Part shown: positions 24,120 through 33,562 of the stretch, in pieces
Layout of the letters: each line of letters opens with the position of its first letter
Position numbering within the stretch: position 1 is the first letter of the stretch
NCBI GenBank assembly: GCA_027484685.1
Contig: JAIXSO010000072.1
Coordinates: 1-57,214, forward strand
DNA length: 57,214 nt
Reading direction: 5' to 3'
Source of the DNA: Bacteroidota bacterium
GTDB taxonomy: Bacteria > Bacteroidota > Bacteroidia > UKL13-3
Program-made: the position numbers and the translations under genes
The notes under the pieces: generated by a model
Told to the model about the DNA's origin: nothing
Database searches by the model: none
What the model saw: the letters and a program-made list of their open reading frames with translations, nothing else

Positions 24120-25358
24120 TTACTTCACCAAATTCACCAAAGCCATTTCTAAGCCTTTTTTCAAAAAGCCAGTATGTTTAGGATTAAATTGATGTAAGCG
24201 CATCATGGCTTCCCAAATAATTTTTGATGAATCTTTAAAAATAGCTTCATCGGTAGTATCTACTTCATCATTGCTTTGGCAATAAGCAAATACGCGAGCC
24301 ATACCACAATTAGCAATAAAATCAGGGATTACAGCCACTCTATCATCAGTATAGTTAGCTATTGGTCCCATAAATATTTCTTGGTCGGCAAAAGGTACAT
24401 TAGCACCGCAGCTTATTACCTCTAATTCGTTTTCTACCATTCTGTCTACTTGCTCTTGCGTTAATAAACGCGATGCAGCAGCAGGTACAAATATTTCAGC
24501 TCCAATATCCCAAATTTTTGAATTTACTTCTTCAAAACTCAACATATCAGGATGTACCAAAGTATTGCCTTGTTTGTTTAAGAAAAGGTCTTTTATTTCT
24601 TCTTTCGAAAAGCCGTTATTGTTAATTAAACCACCGTTTCTATCAATAATACCAACTATCATTACACCATATAAACTCAGGTAATAAGCTGCAGCAGCTC
24701 CTACATTACCCCAACCTTGAATAATGGCACGTTTCATATTTACATTTCCACCCCAAATACCGTAATAATGACGAACCGCTTCTGCAACACCAAAACCTGT
24801 AATCATATCGGCTGTAACTAAGTTTTTGTCATCAGCAGGAATAAAACGTAAGTCAGTTAATTTTTTTGAAACTCCTTCAGTTAAATTAGCTATGCGTTTT
24901 TTTGTCGACTCTGCATTCACTTTAAAATGTCCATTTACCACACCTTCTTGCGGATGTAACAAACCTAGTTTTTCAGTAATTGGAATTACTTCATGAATTT
25001 CATCCACATTTAAATCTCCACCTGTCCCGTAGTAAGTCTTAAGCAATGGCATAACTGCTTTATACCAACGCTCTAAAACACCTTTTTTACGAGGATCGGC
25101 AGGATCAAAGTTAATACCACTTTTAGCACCACCAATAGCAGGTCCTGCAATGGTAAATTTAATTTCCATTGTTTTGGCTAAGGAGGTAACTTCATGTTTG
25201 TTCAAACCTTTGCGCATACGAGTTCCTCCGCCTGCAGCACCTCCGCGTAATGAGTTAATAACTACCCAGCCTTCAGCTTCGGTTTCACTGTCTTTCCATT
25301 CAAAAACAATCTCAGGTTGCTTGTCTTCGTATTTTTTTATTAATTTATCTAATTGCAT
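24120..25358 (-). CDS. Glu/Leu/Phe/Val dehydrogenase
   Basis: 412 residues. It catalyses NAD(P)-dependent oxidative deamination of an amino acid. The N-terminal catalytic domain contains GGAAGGGTRMRKG (about 39-51), MEIKFTIAG (K67, substrate carboxylate) and GPAIGGAKSGI with the catalytic K79, then GTGGDLNVDE. The Rossmann domain shows IQGWGNVGAAAAYYL (about 216-230) and the usual CGANVPF and FIANCGM segments. Length is close to glutamate dehydrogenases, but the GGGTRM form is shared with leucine/valine enzymes, so the exact substrate is left open. Transcribed upstream of the mscS-like gene. Confidence 0.88.
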   Translation of the reverse strand: MQLDKLIKKYEDKQPEIVFEWKDSETEAEGWVVINSLRGGAAGGGTRMRKGLNKHEVTSLAKTMEIKFTIAGPAIGGAKSGINFDPADPRKKGVLERWYKAVMPLLKTYYGTGGDLNVDEIHEVIPITEKLGLLHPQEGVVNGHFKVNAESTKKRIANLTEGVSKKLTDLRFIPADDKNLVTADMITGFGVAEAVRHYYGIWGGNVNMKRAIIQGWGNVGAAAAYYLSLYGVMIVGIIDRNGGLINNNGFSKEEIKDLFLNKQGNTLVHPDMLSFEEVNSKIWDIGAEIFVPAAASRLLTQEQVDRMVENELEVISCGANVPFADQEIFMGPIANYTDDRVAVIPDFIANCGMARVFAYCQSNDEVDTTDEAIFKDSSKIIWEAMMRLHQFNPKHTGFLKKGLEMALVNLVK

Positions 25359-25366
25359 AATAGTTT

Positions 25367-25378
25367 ATAGTTGTTAGT
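25367..25378. repeat. Single cassette-arm-like sequence upstream of the dehydrogenase gene
   Basis: ATAGTTGTTAGT occurs 8 bases before the dehydrogenase start codon. Its complement occurs exactly in the right arm of cassette 2 (7598-7609). It is followed by the duplicated AGTACTTAGTACT. No partner arm is seen in this 54-base gap. Confidence 0.3.
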
Positions 25379-25412
25379 ACTTAGTACTTTGTTGTTTGTT
25401 TTTGATAATTTT

Positions 25413-26498
25413 CTAATCTTTTAATTTCCCAATCAACCTGCTAAAATTTCCGTGTAAAGCACCGCCAATACTATTACTTACTGCTCCGGTTACCGATTTT
25501 AGAATATTGATTTCGTTCCTTATTCGTAACACACCTAGAAAAGCAAATATCAATGCTTCTTTGTAATTGATAGTTAAATTATCTAGAATTATAATTTGTG
25601 TTTTAGTTAAAGCTTTTAAGTTTTTAATCAATAATTTATTGTAAGTGCCTCCTCCTGTAACCAATACATTATCAATATTTTCCGAGTTTATTACTTTGGC
25701 TATTTGTTGAGCAATGTGTAAGTTAATAGTAGCCATTTTATTAGCTATTGTTTCGTTATTAAATTGATTTAATACTGGCAGAAATGATTGGTTAAACCAT
25801 TCAATTCCTAACGATTTGGCGTTATTTTTTTTGTAAAAATCAATATCGTTTAATGCATTTAAAAATACATCATTAATACTTCCGCTAGCAGCAATATTCC
25901 CGTCTTCATCAAAAGGTAAATTCAGCTCATTTGCCAATAAATTAAAAGCCATATTACATGGAGAAATATCAAATGCTTTTTGGCTATTTTTAAAACTAAT
26001 ATTTGAAAAACCACCTAAATTTAGGCAGGCATCGTAATCGTTAAATAAAAATTGGTCACCAATTGGAACCAATGGAGCTCCTTGTCCGCCTAGTACTACA
26101 TCCATAACCCTAAAATTATTTATTACTGGTAAACCACACTCCGCACTTATACCTGCCCCGCAACCAATTTGGGCTGTGAAGCCATTTTCTGGTTGATGAA
26201 AAATGGTATGTCCATGAGATGAAACAAAATCAACTTTAAGGTTATGCTCGTCAATAAATTGACGTGTTATTTTTCCTAAATACCTGCCATAAAATGCATC
26301 TGTTTTAGGAAATAAATGAATGGGTTGTTGGTGTAATTGCGATAAGCGTACCATCCAATTTTGGTCGTAAGGAATGGTTTTGGCTACCTTAATTGCATAG
26401 TGCCATTTTTCATTTTCAAACAAAAATTCGCAATAGGCTATATCCACTCCATCCATAGAAGTGCCACTCATTAAGCCAATTACGTTGTATTTTGTCAC
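25413..26498 (-). CDS. anmK: Anhydro-N-acetylmuramic acid kinase
   Basis: 361 residues, the usual length. It opens the 1,6-anhydro ring of recycled murein sugar and phosphorylates it to MurNAc-6-phosphate. The ATP/sugar-binding start VIGLMSGTSMDGVDIAYCEF (about 6-25) is written within the limit as GLMSGTSMDGVD; SSHGHTIFHQP and CLNLGGFSNISF follow, and the C-terminal ATPase-fold motif VLVTGGGTYNKLLI is intact. It is cytoplasmic. Its start faces the divergent 2016-residue surface-protein gene across a 650-base gap, and its 3' end is 54 bases from the dehydrogenase start. Confidence 0.94.
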   Translation of the reverse strand: MTKYNVIGLMSGTSMDGVDIAYCEFLFENEKWHYAIKVAKTIPYDQNWMVRLSQLHQQPIHLFPKTDAFYGRYLGKITRQFIDEHNLKVDFVSSHGHTIFHQPENGFTAQIGCGAGISAECGLPVINNFRVMDVVLGGQGAPLVPIGDQFLFNDYDACLNLGGFSNISFKNSQKAFDISPCNMAFNLLANELNLPFDEDGNIAASGSINDVFLNALNDIDFYKKNNAKSLGIEWFNQSFLPVLNQFNNETIANKMATINLHIAQQIAKVINSENIDNVLVTGGGTYNKLLIKNLKALTKTQIIILDNLTINYKEALIFAFLGVLRIRNEINILKSVTGAVSNSIGGALHGNFSRLIGKLKD

Positions 26499-27147
26499 TT
26501 TTTTAGTTAAAAATAGGGTGTGCGAATATATTACATAAAAGCCTTTGAGAGGCTATTTTTTGTCATTGATTTAGCTGTTGTAATTTTTAGAAGGTATGAG
26601 TTACATTAATGTTAAGTATTTTATTTTAAAAATTAATTGATTCCTTGATTTAATACTTTACTTTTGATTAATTACATTTATATAATATATTTTTATAGGT
26701 TAAATTATTGTAAATAATACGTTTTAAGTTAATTGAGTAAATTTTTAAATTAATGTCAATCTCTTAATTTATAAGGATTTGAATATCTTATTTTAATTTT
26801 ATATAGTTTTTTGACTAATTTTTGACAGTATTTATAAATAAAAGATTAAATTTTAAAAAAAATTAATTATGATTGCATATTAATATAAATAATGTAATTA
26901 ATCAATATTATTAAAATGAAAGCTAATGTCAATTCATACAAACTATCGAATGTGTTTTCCTTTTGGAAAACAACTGTTTGGAATATTTAGCCTAGTTTAA
27001 CTTCTACAACTTTTTTCTAAACAATTTTTGTTTTACCTGCTTTTTCAAAACTTAAATTTTGAAAAATGGTAATTTCTTATCTCAATTAATTATTTGATTA
27101 TATGTCGAATAGTTAAGTTATTGTATTTAAATCAATTCTAAATTAAT
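26499..27147. other. 650-base AT-rich divergent intergenic region with hairpins
   Basis: No gene is supported. Seen here: a small hairpin AGCCT/AGGCT with T-run (26540-26560); ATTGTAAATAATACGTTTTAA at 26707-26727, a weak match to the motif before other surface genes; a perfect 7-bp stem-loop GTTTTCC-TTTT-GGAAAAC at 26954-26971; and a perfect 10-bp stem TTTTTCAAAA / TTTTGAAAAA at 27041-27066, 82 bases before the surface-protein ATG. This suggests a long structured leader on that mRNA. Confidence 0.5.
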
Positions 27148-30100
27148 ATGACAAGTAAAATTAGACAATTAAAACAAAAGGTTTTGTCAATTCTGGCAAT
27201 TTCTTTACTTATTAGTAGTTCTGTTTATGCCCAATTAACGGGTGGAACCACTGTGGGTATCAATGGGGTTCAAAGTCCACCATTTTCTTTTTCAACGGTA
27301 TCCAATGCATTTTCTTACTTAAATGCAAGCGGTGTATCTGGCACAGGAACTATTGTTCTCGAAATCCAATCAGGCTACATTGGAGAAAGCACTACTATTC
27401 CTGCACTAAATGCCTACACTGGCATGAATGCAGGAACTCCTATAATTTTAAAACCGGGATTTGGAATAACTCCAACAATTTCTACTACTTTGGCTACTAA
27501 TAATGCTGTTATCAGGTTTAATGGTGCTAGATTTTTTACCATTGATGGCTCAAATAGCGGAACAGACTCGCGCGATTTAACCATCACTACTTCTTCTACT
27601 ACAGCATCAAATGCTATAGTTGGATTGACACCTACCGCTGCAAGCAGCTCTAAATTTATAACAGTAAAAAACTGCAATTTGATAGGAAACTCAAGTACAA
27701 CTGCTATTAACACAGCATATGGTATTTATTTGGGTAATCCTACTATTCCTGGTGCTGCATTAGCTGCCAATAACGATAGTAATCGTTTTGAAAATAACTT
27801 TATTGGAGCGGTAAGAACTGGTGTTTATCTAAGAGGAATTGGAACAGGAAATAGAGATAACTTTAATGTGGTTTACAAAAATAATATAGGAGGAGACATA
27901 GCTAATGGAGGTACTTTACCAACTAATTTTATAGGTGGTGCCAATAATCAAGCGGGTATTTACCTTGCCTCACAAAATTTAGCTATTGTCGATAGTAATG
28001 TTGTAAAAAACTCATTGACAGCATTTTATGGATTCAGGGGGATTGATATGACCCTTACTACACAAGTATCTACAAATATTACTATTAGTCGAAATTCAAT
28101 TTCTAATATTAGATATGCAGGCTCCGGTATTTGGGGATCTTTTGGAATGAGAATTAACCTTGGTACAAGCATTAATAATTTAGGTTACAATATTTTTAAC
28201 AATGCCATCTGGAATATTACCACCGATGGTTCAACAAGTAACACATCAGAATATAATCCTTATGGAATTTATTTTGAAGGAACAGCAACCAATGCAGGTG
28301 TAAATTTATACCATAACTCAATTAATTTATATGGAAGTCCATCAAACTTTAATGGTTCTGGGGCTTGCGTATTATTTGGAAGCAGTATTAGCGGAGGTGT
28401 TCGTATGGTAAATAATATGCTAAAAAATACTATGACTGGCACTTCTAATAGTAGTTTGGCATATGCGGTAATAGCTGCAAATTCTACCACTAGTCCGTTT
28501 TTAGTTATAAATAATAACTTATATTTTTCCAACGCTGCAGCTCCAACCGTTAACAGAGTTGGTTTTATAAGAAACACTCAAGCAGTAACTTTGGCTAATT
28601 GGCAAACAAATACAGCGCAAGATGTTAACTCTCTTTCGGCTAATCCTGCTTTACCAAACGATACTAACTTATATGTTACATTAGGTATTTTAGGAGGTTC
28701 AGGACGACCAATAGCAATACCAACTTTTAATATAAATGTTACAAGCGACATTGCTGGAAGCATAAGAGATGTTGCTTTCCCTGGAATCGGTGCAAGTGAA
28801 GCTGTAGGTGCTAATATGGTGTACGATTCGAGTTCGGTAGAACAAGTCATTGTTTCTGTGCCAATGGGTTCTAATAACCAACCAATTGTTCGTATTAGAA
28901 TTCATACCAGCAATTTTGTAAATCCACTTACATTAACTCAATTAAAGTTAAACACTTTAGGTACTACCTCAGTGCTTGATATAGATAGTGCTAAAGTTTT
29001 TTTTACAGGCACCAATCCAAACTTTGCTACCACTAATCAATTTGGGACAACAACAATTAATCCAAACGGAAGTTATTATGCAAATGGCTCGCGCACACTT
29101 CAAAGTGGTGTTAACTATTTTTGGGTAACTTACTCAATTAAAAGTACAGCTACGGCCAACAATTTGGTAGATGCGGCATTAGATAGTTTAACAATTACGG
29201 GCACACAATACGCGCCTATCGTTTCTGAGCCTATTGGGGCAAGAGCTATAGCACCTCCTCTTAATGGAGTTTACACCATTGGTAATGGAGCAACTTATCC
29301 AACGTTAAATGCTGCTCTTAACGATTTAAACCAATTAGGTGCATCTGGAAATGTTACTTTTAGAGTTGTTAGCAATATTACCGAACCTGGAAACGTTTTA
29401 ATTCAACAATGGCAAGAAACAGGTGCCGGCAATTACCGTTTGCGAATAGTACCAACCAACAATGATACCGTTTTTGTAAACTCGGCTAACTCGGGGGCTA
29501 TAACTTTGGTAAATGCCGACAGAGTAACTATAGATGGAAGAATTGGTGGGTCAGGTAATAATTTAACAGTTATCAATACCAATACAGCTGCCACCTCTGT
29601 AGGTATATTATTAGCTAGTACTGGCACTAGCCAAGGTTGTGAAAACGATTCAATAGTAAATGTAAATATTTTAACTGGTGCAAATACAGCTACTTCATTT
29701 GGAATTCAAGCCCAAGGCGATAACAATAACAATTTGGTTATTGCAAATAATAATATTAAAAGAGCTTGGGGAGCTATTAATGTATTTACCACTAATTTTC
29801 CTGCAGGAGCAAATTTTGGTTTAAAAATTACAGGCAATACCATTGGCGATGTCTCAAATTCAATGAATGTAAACAGAACTGGTATTACTATAACCAATTC
29901 TCCTAATGCACTTATTGATAATAACAAATTGTATAATATAAATGATATTTTAAGCACACTAAATTATGGTATTCAGATTGGGGCAAATTGTGATAGTGCT
30001 ATAATTACTCGTAATAAAATAGATACTGTTTTTAATGGTAACACTGGAGGTTGGAGCGCATATGGTATTAATATTAATGGTTCAAATAATTTGTTAATAG

Positions 30101-33100
30101 CAAATAACATCATTACACGAATTGCATTAATGAATTATAGCGCTTCTAGTACCTTGTATAATCCATTTGGTATCAGAATTACTGCTGGAATAGGACATAA
30201 AATTTACTATAACTCAGTTAACCTTTATGGTTCATCATTATCTGGTGGTACAGCAGGAACTTTATCTGCAGCATTTCTTATTACAGGTGGTTCAGGTTTA
30301 GATGTTCGAAACAATATTTTTGTTAATAGTTATAATGGATTAAGTGGTTCGCAAAGTTTTGCTATTTACAGTTCAGTAACTTCACCATTTACTATTATTA
30401 ATAATAATAATTATTTTACCTCTGGCACTTTTGGTGTTTTAGGATTCTCAACATCAAACAGAACTACATTGCCTGCATGGAGATCCGCAACTGGACAAGA
30501 TTTGTTTTCAGTTTCTGGTAATCCGTTTTTTACTGCAAACGATAATTTAGTTATTAATTCAGGATCAACAGGAAACCAAATGGAATCAGCAGGAACACTC
30601 GTTAGCGTTAATACAGATTACAATGGAGATTCAAGACCAAAAACAGTTCCAACCACATACGGAGGAAACACTGCTCCTGATTTGGGTGCTGTAGAGTTTG
30701 ACGGACAAAAAATAGATTTAGAACAGCCAATAATAAACCATACACCATTATCAAACACAGCTTCAACTGTCAACAGAAACATAACAGCTAACATAACAGA
30801 TTTATTATCAGGAATAGATAGCACTATTAATGCACCAAGAGTGTATTTCAAAAAGTCGACAGATGCAAATGCATTTGTAGGTAACACAGCGAGCGATAAT
30901 GGCTGGAAATATACATCGGCTACCAAAAGTGGTAATAACTTTACAGCTACTATTGATTACAATATAATTAATGGAGGATCTGTGATATTGAACGATACAG
31001 TTGAATATTTTGTTGTAGCTCAAGATTTAGCGCTAACTCCTAATACAGCCGCATTGCCTTCTGTAGGTTTTGTTGGAAGTAGCGTATCTACTATTACCAA
31101 TGCGCCAACCACAAGAAACCGTTATATAATTACAAGCCCACCATTGGCAGGTACATATACTGTTGGTAGTACAGGAACTTTCCCTACTTTAACTGCCGCT
31201 GTTAACACATTAAATGTTGTTGGAGTTTCAGCCCCTGTAATTTTTGAATTAACAGATCCAACTTATAATTCAAGTACAGAAACTTTTCCCATTGTAATTA
31301 GTCAGTTTGGAGGAGGAAACAATACTAACAGATTAACAATTAAACCTGCCGCATCAAATACAGTAAATATAACAGGATCAAGTGCTTCCAGTATTTTTAG
31401 GCTAAATGGTGCCGATTTTGTAACAATTGATGGTTCAAATAATGGCACTAACTCTCGTGATTTAACCATTACTAATAATAGTAATGCTGCAAATTCTGCC
31501 ACTGTTTGGTTAAGTAGCTTAGGTGCAAATGCTGGTGCTACCAATAATCGAATTGTAAATTGTAATATTGAAGGAAATACCACCAGTACAGTAAATGTAT
31601 TTGGAGTTATTTCTACTGGTAATACGATTGGTAATACCTCAAATGGAGAAGATAACGATTCATTGTTGATTGAAAATAACAATTTTACCAAATTAGGTGT
31701 AGGTATCTATTTATCGGGAACTAGTTCTAATAATCATAAGGGTGTAATTATTTCGAAAAACACTATAGGAAACTCAATAACATCAAATACTGTTAACAGT
31801 ATTGCAATTTATGTTATGAGAACAAATGGAATTACCATTAACGCTAACAACATTAAAAACATTACAGGTAATAATACTGGAAGCCCAGTTTCGTTTGATG
31901 GACCAGAAGGTATTTTACTTGAAGCTGGAGTTGTAAATGCCGTTATCAGTAAAAATATAATTGATAGTGTAGTATATACAGGTAGTGGCGGATATGCTGG
32001 AAAAGGTATTGATGTTAATACCAATATTTCAAATAGCAATATAGAAGTAAGTAATAACATGGTTTCTAATATATTAGGCGATGGATGGAGCGCTTCAAGC
32101 ACTGACGGTATTGTAGGATTACGTGTAATTGGTGCTACTGGAAATATCCGTTTTTATCACAATACCGTTCATTTAAATGGTATCGTAAATAGGTCGTCTG
32201 CTACAGTTTCGGCTGCAATTTATGCTGGTGCTAATGTTACAAACTTAATAGTACGTAACAATATTTTTATGAATGGTTTGGTTAACAATACCACCGCTTC
32301 AAAATCTTACGCTGTTTCTACCGATATAACCAATCCAGCTAATGTAACAATTAACTTTAACAATTATTTGGGTTATGGCACACAAGGTGTTCTTGGCTTT
32401 TTAGGTGCCGATGTAGTAAGTTTAGCAGCATGGAGAACTGCAATAGGACAAGATGCTAATTCTATATCAGATTCTACAAGGTTTATTTCCTTAAACGATT
32501 TACACTTAACTAGCTCATCAATAGGAAATTTTGCGATGAAAGCGGCACCAATAGTTGGTTTGAATACCGACATTGATAATGATATCCGTTCTGCTGCCTT
32601 TTATTATATGGGAGCCGATGAAGTTACAAGTTCACCGCTTCCAGTAAAATTAATACAATTTACTGGCTTGGCAATGAGCGATGATGTTAAATTAACTTGG
32701 GTAACCGCCAGTGAAACTAACAATAAAGGTTTTGAAGTTGAGCGCTCAATAGATGGCAGAAAATTTGAATTTGTAAACTTTGTTAAGGGAGCTGGCAATA
32801 GCAATAAAACAATAAACTATTCAATAACAGATGCAGGTGTTTTAATTAAACAAGCTATTATTTACTATAGATTGAAACAAGTTGATTTTGATGGTAAAAC
32901 TTCTTATTCAGAAGTTATTAGAATAAATAAAAATGGTAAAGTGGTGGAGCCTATTTCAGTATATCCAAATCCATTTGACAATGAATTTAATATTTCGTAT
33001 GTATCTGATAAAGAAGAGTTGGCTTTGGTAGAAATAACTGATATTCAGGGTAAAATTGTTTATAACAATGATGTCAATTTAGTAAAAGGAGTGAACATAA

Positions 33101-33198
33101 TTAATGTTACAGAATTGGCTAAATTTACTAATGGTATTTATATCGTTCGATTGAAAGTCACAAACGACTTAAAAACGCTTCGATTACTAAAGAATTAA
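27148..33198 (+). CDS. Giant T9SS surface protein with three parallel beta-helix modules
   Basis: 2016 residues. Signal peptide ends at about 29 (SVYAQ). Module 1 (about 30-560), a Ser/Thr/Asn-rich parallel beta-helix. A ~130-residue domain (about 561-690) with DSAKVFFTGTNPNFATTNQFG and YFWVTYSIKSTATANN, shared with the next two giant genes. Module 2 from about 705 (NGVYTIGNGATYPTLNAAL). An Ig-like domain (about 1189-1330, PRVYFKKS...DTVEYFVVAQD). Module 3 from about 1333 (AGTYTVGSTGTFPTLTAAV). A fibronectin-like domain from about 1829 (LPVKLIQFTG). A T9SS sorting domain at about 1936-2016 (ISVYPNPFDNEFNI...KLRLLKN-type end). The beta-helix units carry repeated NNIF/NNxI and xVTIDGSN turns. 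Likely an adhesin or polysaccharide-binding surface protein; no catalytic motif is seen. Confidence 0.9.
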   Translation: MTSKIRQLKQKVLSILAISLLISSSVYAQLTGGTTVGINGVQSPPFSFSTVSNAFSYLNASGVSGTGTIVLEIQSGYIGESTTIPALNAYTGMNAGTPIILKPGFGITPTISTTLATNNAVIRFNGARFFTIDGSNSGTDSRDLTITTSSTTASNAIVGLTPTAASSSKFITVKNCNLIGNSSTTAINTAYGIYLGNPTIPGAALAANNDSNRFENNFIGAVRTGVYLRGIGTGNRDNFNVVYKNNIGGDIANGGTLPTNFIGGANNQAGIYLASQNLAIVDSNVVKNSLTAFYGFRGIDMTLTTQVSTNITISRNSISNIRYAGSGIWGSFGMRINLGTSINNLGYNIFNNAIWNITTDGSTSNTSEYNPYGIYFEGTATNAGVNLYHNSINLYGSPSNFNGSGACVLFGSSISGGVRMVNNMLKNTMTGTSNSSLAYAVIAANSTTSPFLVINNNLYFSNAAAPTVNRVGFIRNTQAVTLANWQTNTAQDVNSLSANPALPNDTNLYVTLGILGGSGRPIAIPTFNINVTSDIAGSIRDVAFPGIGASEAVGANMVYDSSSVEQVIVSVPMGSNNQPIVRIRIHTSNFVNPLTLTQLKLNTLGTTSVLDIDSAKVFFTGTNPNFATTNQFGTTTINPNGSYYANGSRTLQSGVNYFWVTYSIKSTATANNLVDAALDSLTITGTQYAPIVSEPIGARAIAPPLNGVYTIGNGATYPTLNAALNDLNQLGASGNVTFRVVSNITEPGNVLIQQWQETGAGNYRLRIVPTNNDTVFVNSANSGAITLVNADRVTIDGRIGGSGNNLTVINTNTAATSVGILLASTGTSQGCENDSIVNVNILTGANTATSFGIQAQGDNNNNLVIANNNIKRAWGAINVFTTNFPAGANFGLKITGNTIGDVSNSMNVNRTGITITNSPNALIDNNKLYNINDILSTLNYGIQIGANCDSAIITRNKIDTVFNGNTGGWSAYGININGSNNLLIANNIITRIALMNYSASSTLYNPFGIRITAGIGHKIYYNSVNLYGSSLSGGTAGTLSAAFLITGGSGLDVRNNIFVNSYNGLSGSQSFAIYSSVTSPFTIINNNNYFTSGTFGVLGFSTSNRTTLPAWRSATGQDLFSVSGNPFFTANDNLVINSGSTGNQMESAGTLVSVNTDYNGDSRPKTVPTTYGGNTAPDLGAVEFDGQKIDLEQPIINHTPLSNTASTVNRNITANITDLLSGIDSTINAPRVYFKKSTDANAFVGNTASDNGWKYTSATKSGNNFTATIDYNIINGGSVILNDTVEYFVVAQDLALTPNTAALPSVGFVGSSVSTITNAPTTRNRYIITSPPLAGTYTVGSTGTFPTLTAAVNTLNVVGVSAPVIFELTDPTYNSSTETFPIVISQFGGGNNTNRLTIKPAASNTVNITGSSASSIFRLNGADFVTIDGSNNGTNSRDLTITNNSNAANSATVWLSSLGANAGATNNRIVNCNIEGNTTSTVNVFGVISTGNTIGNTSNGEDNDSLLIENNNFTKLGVGIYLSGTSSNNHKGVIISKNTIGNSITSNTVNSIAIYVMRTNGITINANNIKNITGNNTGSPVSFDGPEGILLEAGVVNAVISKNIIDSVVYTGSGGYAGKGIDVNTNISNSNIEVSNNMVSNILGDGWSASSTDGIVGLRVIGATGNIRFYHNTVHLNGIVNRSSATVSAAIYAGANVTNLIVRNNIFMNGLVNNTTASKSYAVSTDITNPANVTINFNNYLGYGTQGVLGFLGADVVSLAAWRTAIGQDANSISDSTRFISLNDLHLTSSSIGNFAMKAAPIVGLNTDIDNDIRSAAFYYMGADEVTSSPLPVKLIQFTGLAMSDDVKLTWVTASETNNKGFEVERSIDGRKFEFVNFVKGAGNSNKTINYSITDAGVLIKQAIIYYRLKQVDFDGKTSYSEVIRINKNGKVVEPISVYPNPFDNEFNISYVSDKEELALVEITDIQGKIVYNNDVNLVKGVNIINVTELAKFTNGIYIVRLKVTNDLKTLRLLKN

Positions 33199-33220
33199 TA
33201 AATTATTTTATGTTTTATAA

Positions 33221-33250
33221 AAAAAGTAGCCCTATGGGCTACTTTTTTTT
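33221..33250 (+). terminator. Intrinsic terminator of the 2016-residue surface-protein gene
   Basis: Perfect 8-bp stem AGTAGCCC (33225-33232) / GGGCTACT (33236-33243), loop TAT, followed by eight T; five A precede it. Confidence 0.92.
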
Positions 33251-33562
33251 GTAAAATTTTTGGAAATGAAATTTTTTTTTGAAATTTTTTTTTGAAAAAG
33301 TTAAAAATTCAAAAACAAAATTTTTTTTTGTGTGTTATGCATTTTTATTTTTGTAGAGTTCTTATTTTCAGTTTATTGTAAATGGCTTTAAATTAAAATA
33401 ACATATGGATTTATAAATTTATATTATAGGAAACTGCCATTTTTGGGCATATTTTTATTGTATAGTAAAAAAGAATTAATAGCTCTAGTTTTAAATCAGT
33501 TTTTTTGTTTTGTTTTTTACATATCCTTGTGTTCAGATTTTTAAAATTTAAACCCAAAATTT
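33251..33562. other. Leader region of the second giant surface gene
   Basis: No gene is seen. After an A/T homopolymer-rich stretch (33251-33330), the conserved motif TTGTAAATGGCTTTAAAT (33376-33393) begins a segment alignable with the region before 40841. A small TGCC/GGCA hairpin (33435-33449) is followed by a T-rich stretch. The A/T-rich remainder runs to the ATG. Confidence 0.5.
33376..33393 (+). promoter_or_regulatory. Conserved upstream motif, copy 1
   Basis: TTGTAAATGGCTTTAAAT lies about 170 bases before the 33563 gene and matches 16 of 18 bases of the copy at 40713. The similarity continues downstream (GATTTATAAATTTATATTATA versus GATTTTATATTTGAATTATA, given as key parts GATTT..ATA..TTT..ATTATA). 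It is probably a shared promoter or operator; not proven. Confidence 0.45.

Noticed and set aside
26540-26560. Hairpin with T-run as a terminator on the plus strand.
   Set aside because: No plus-strand gene lies upstream of it and the stem is only five pairs; left as part of the intergenic description.
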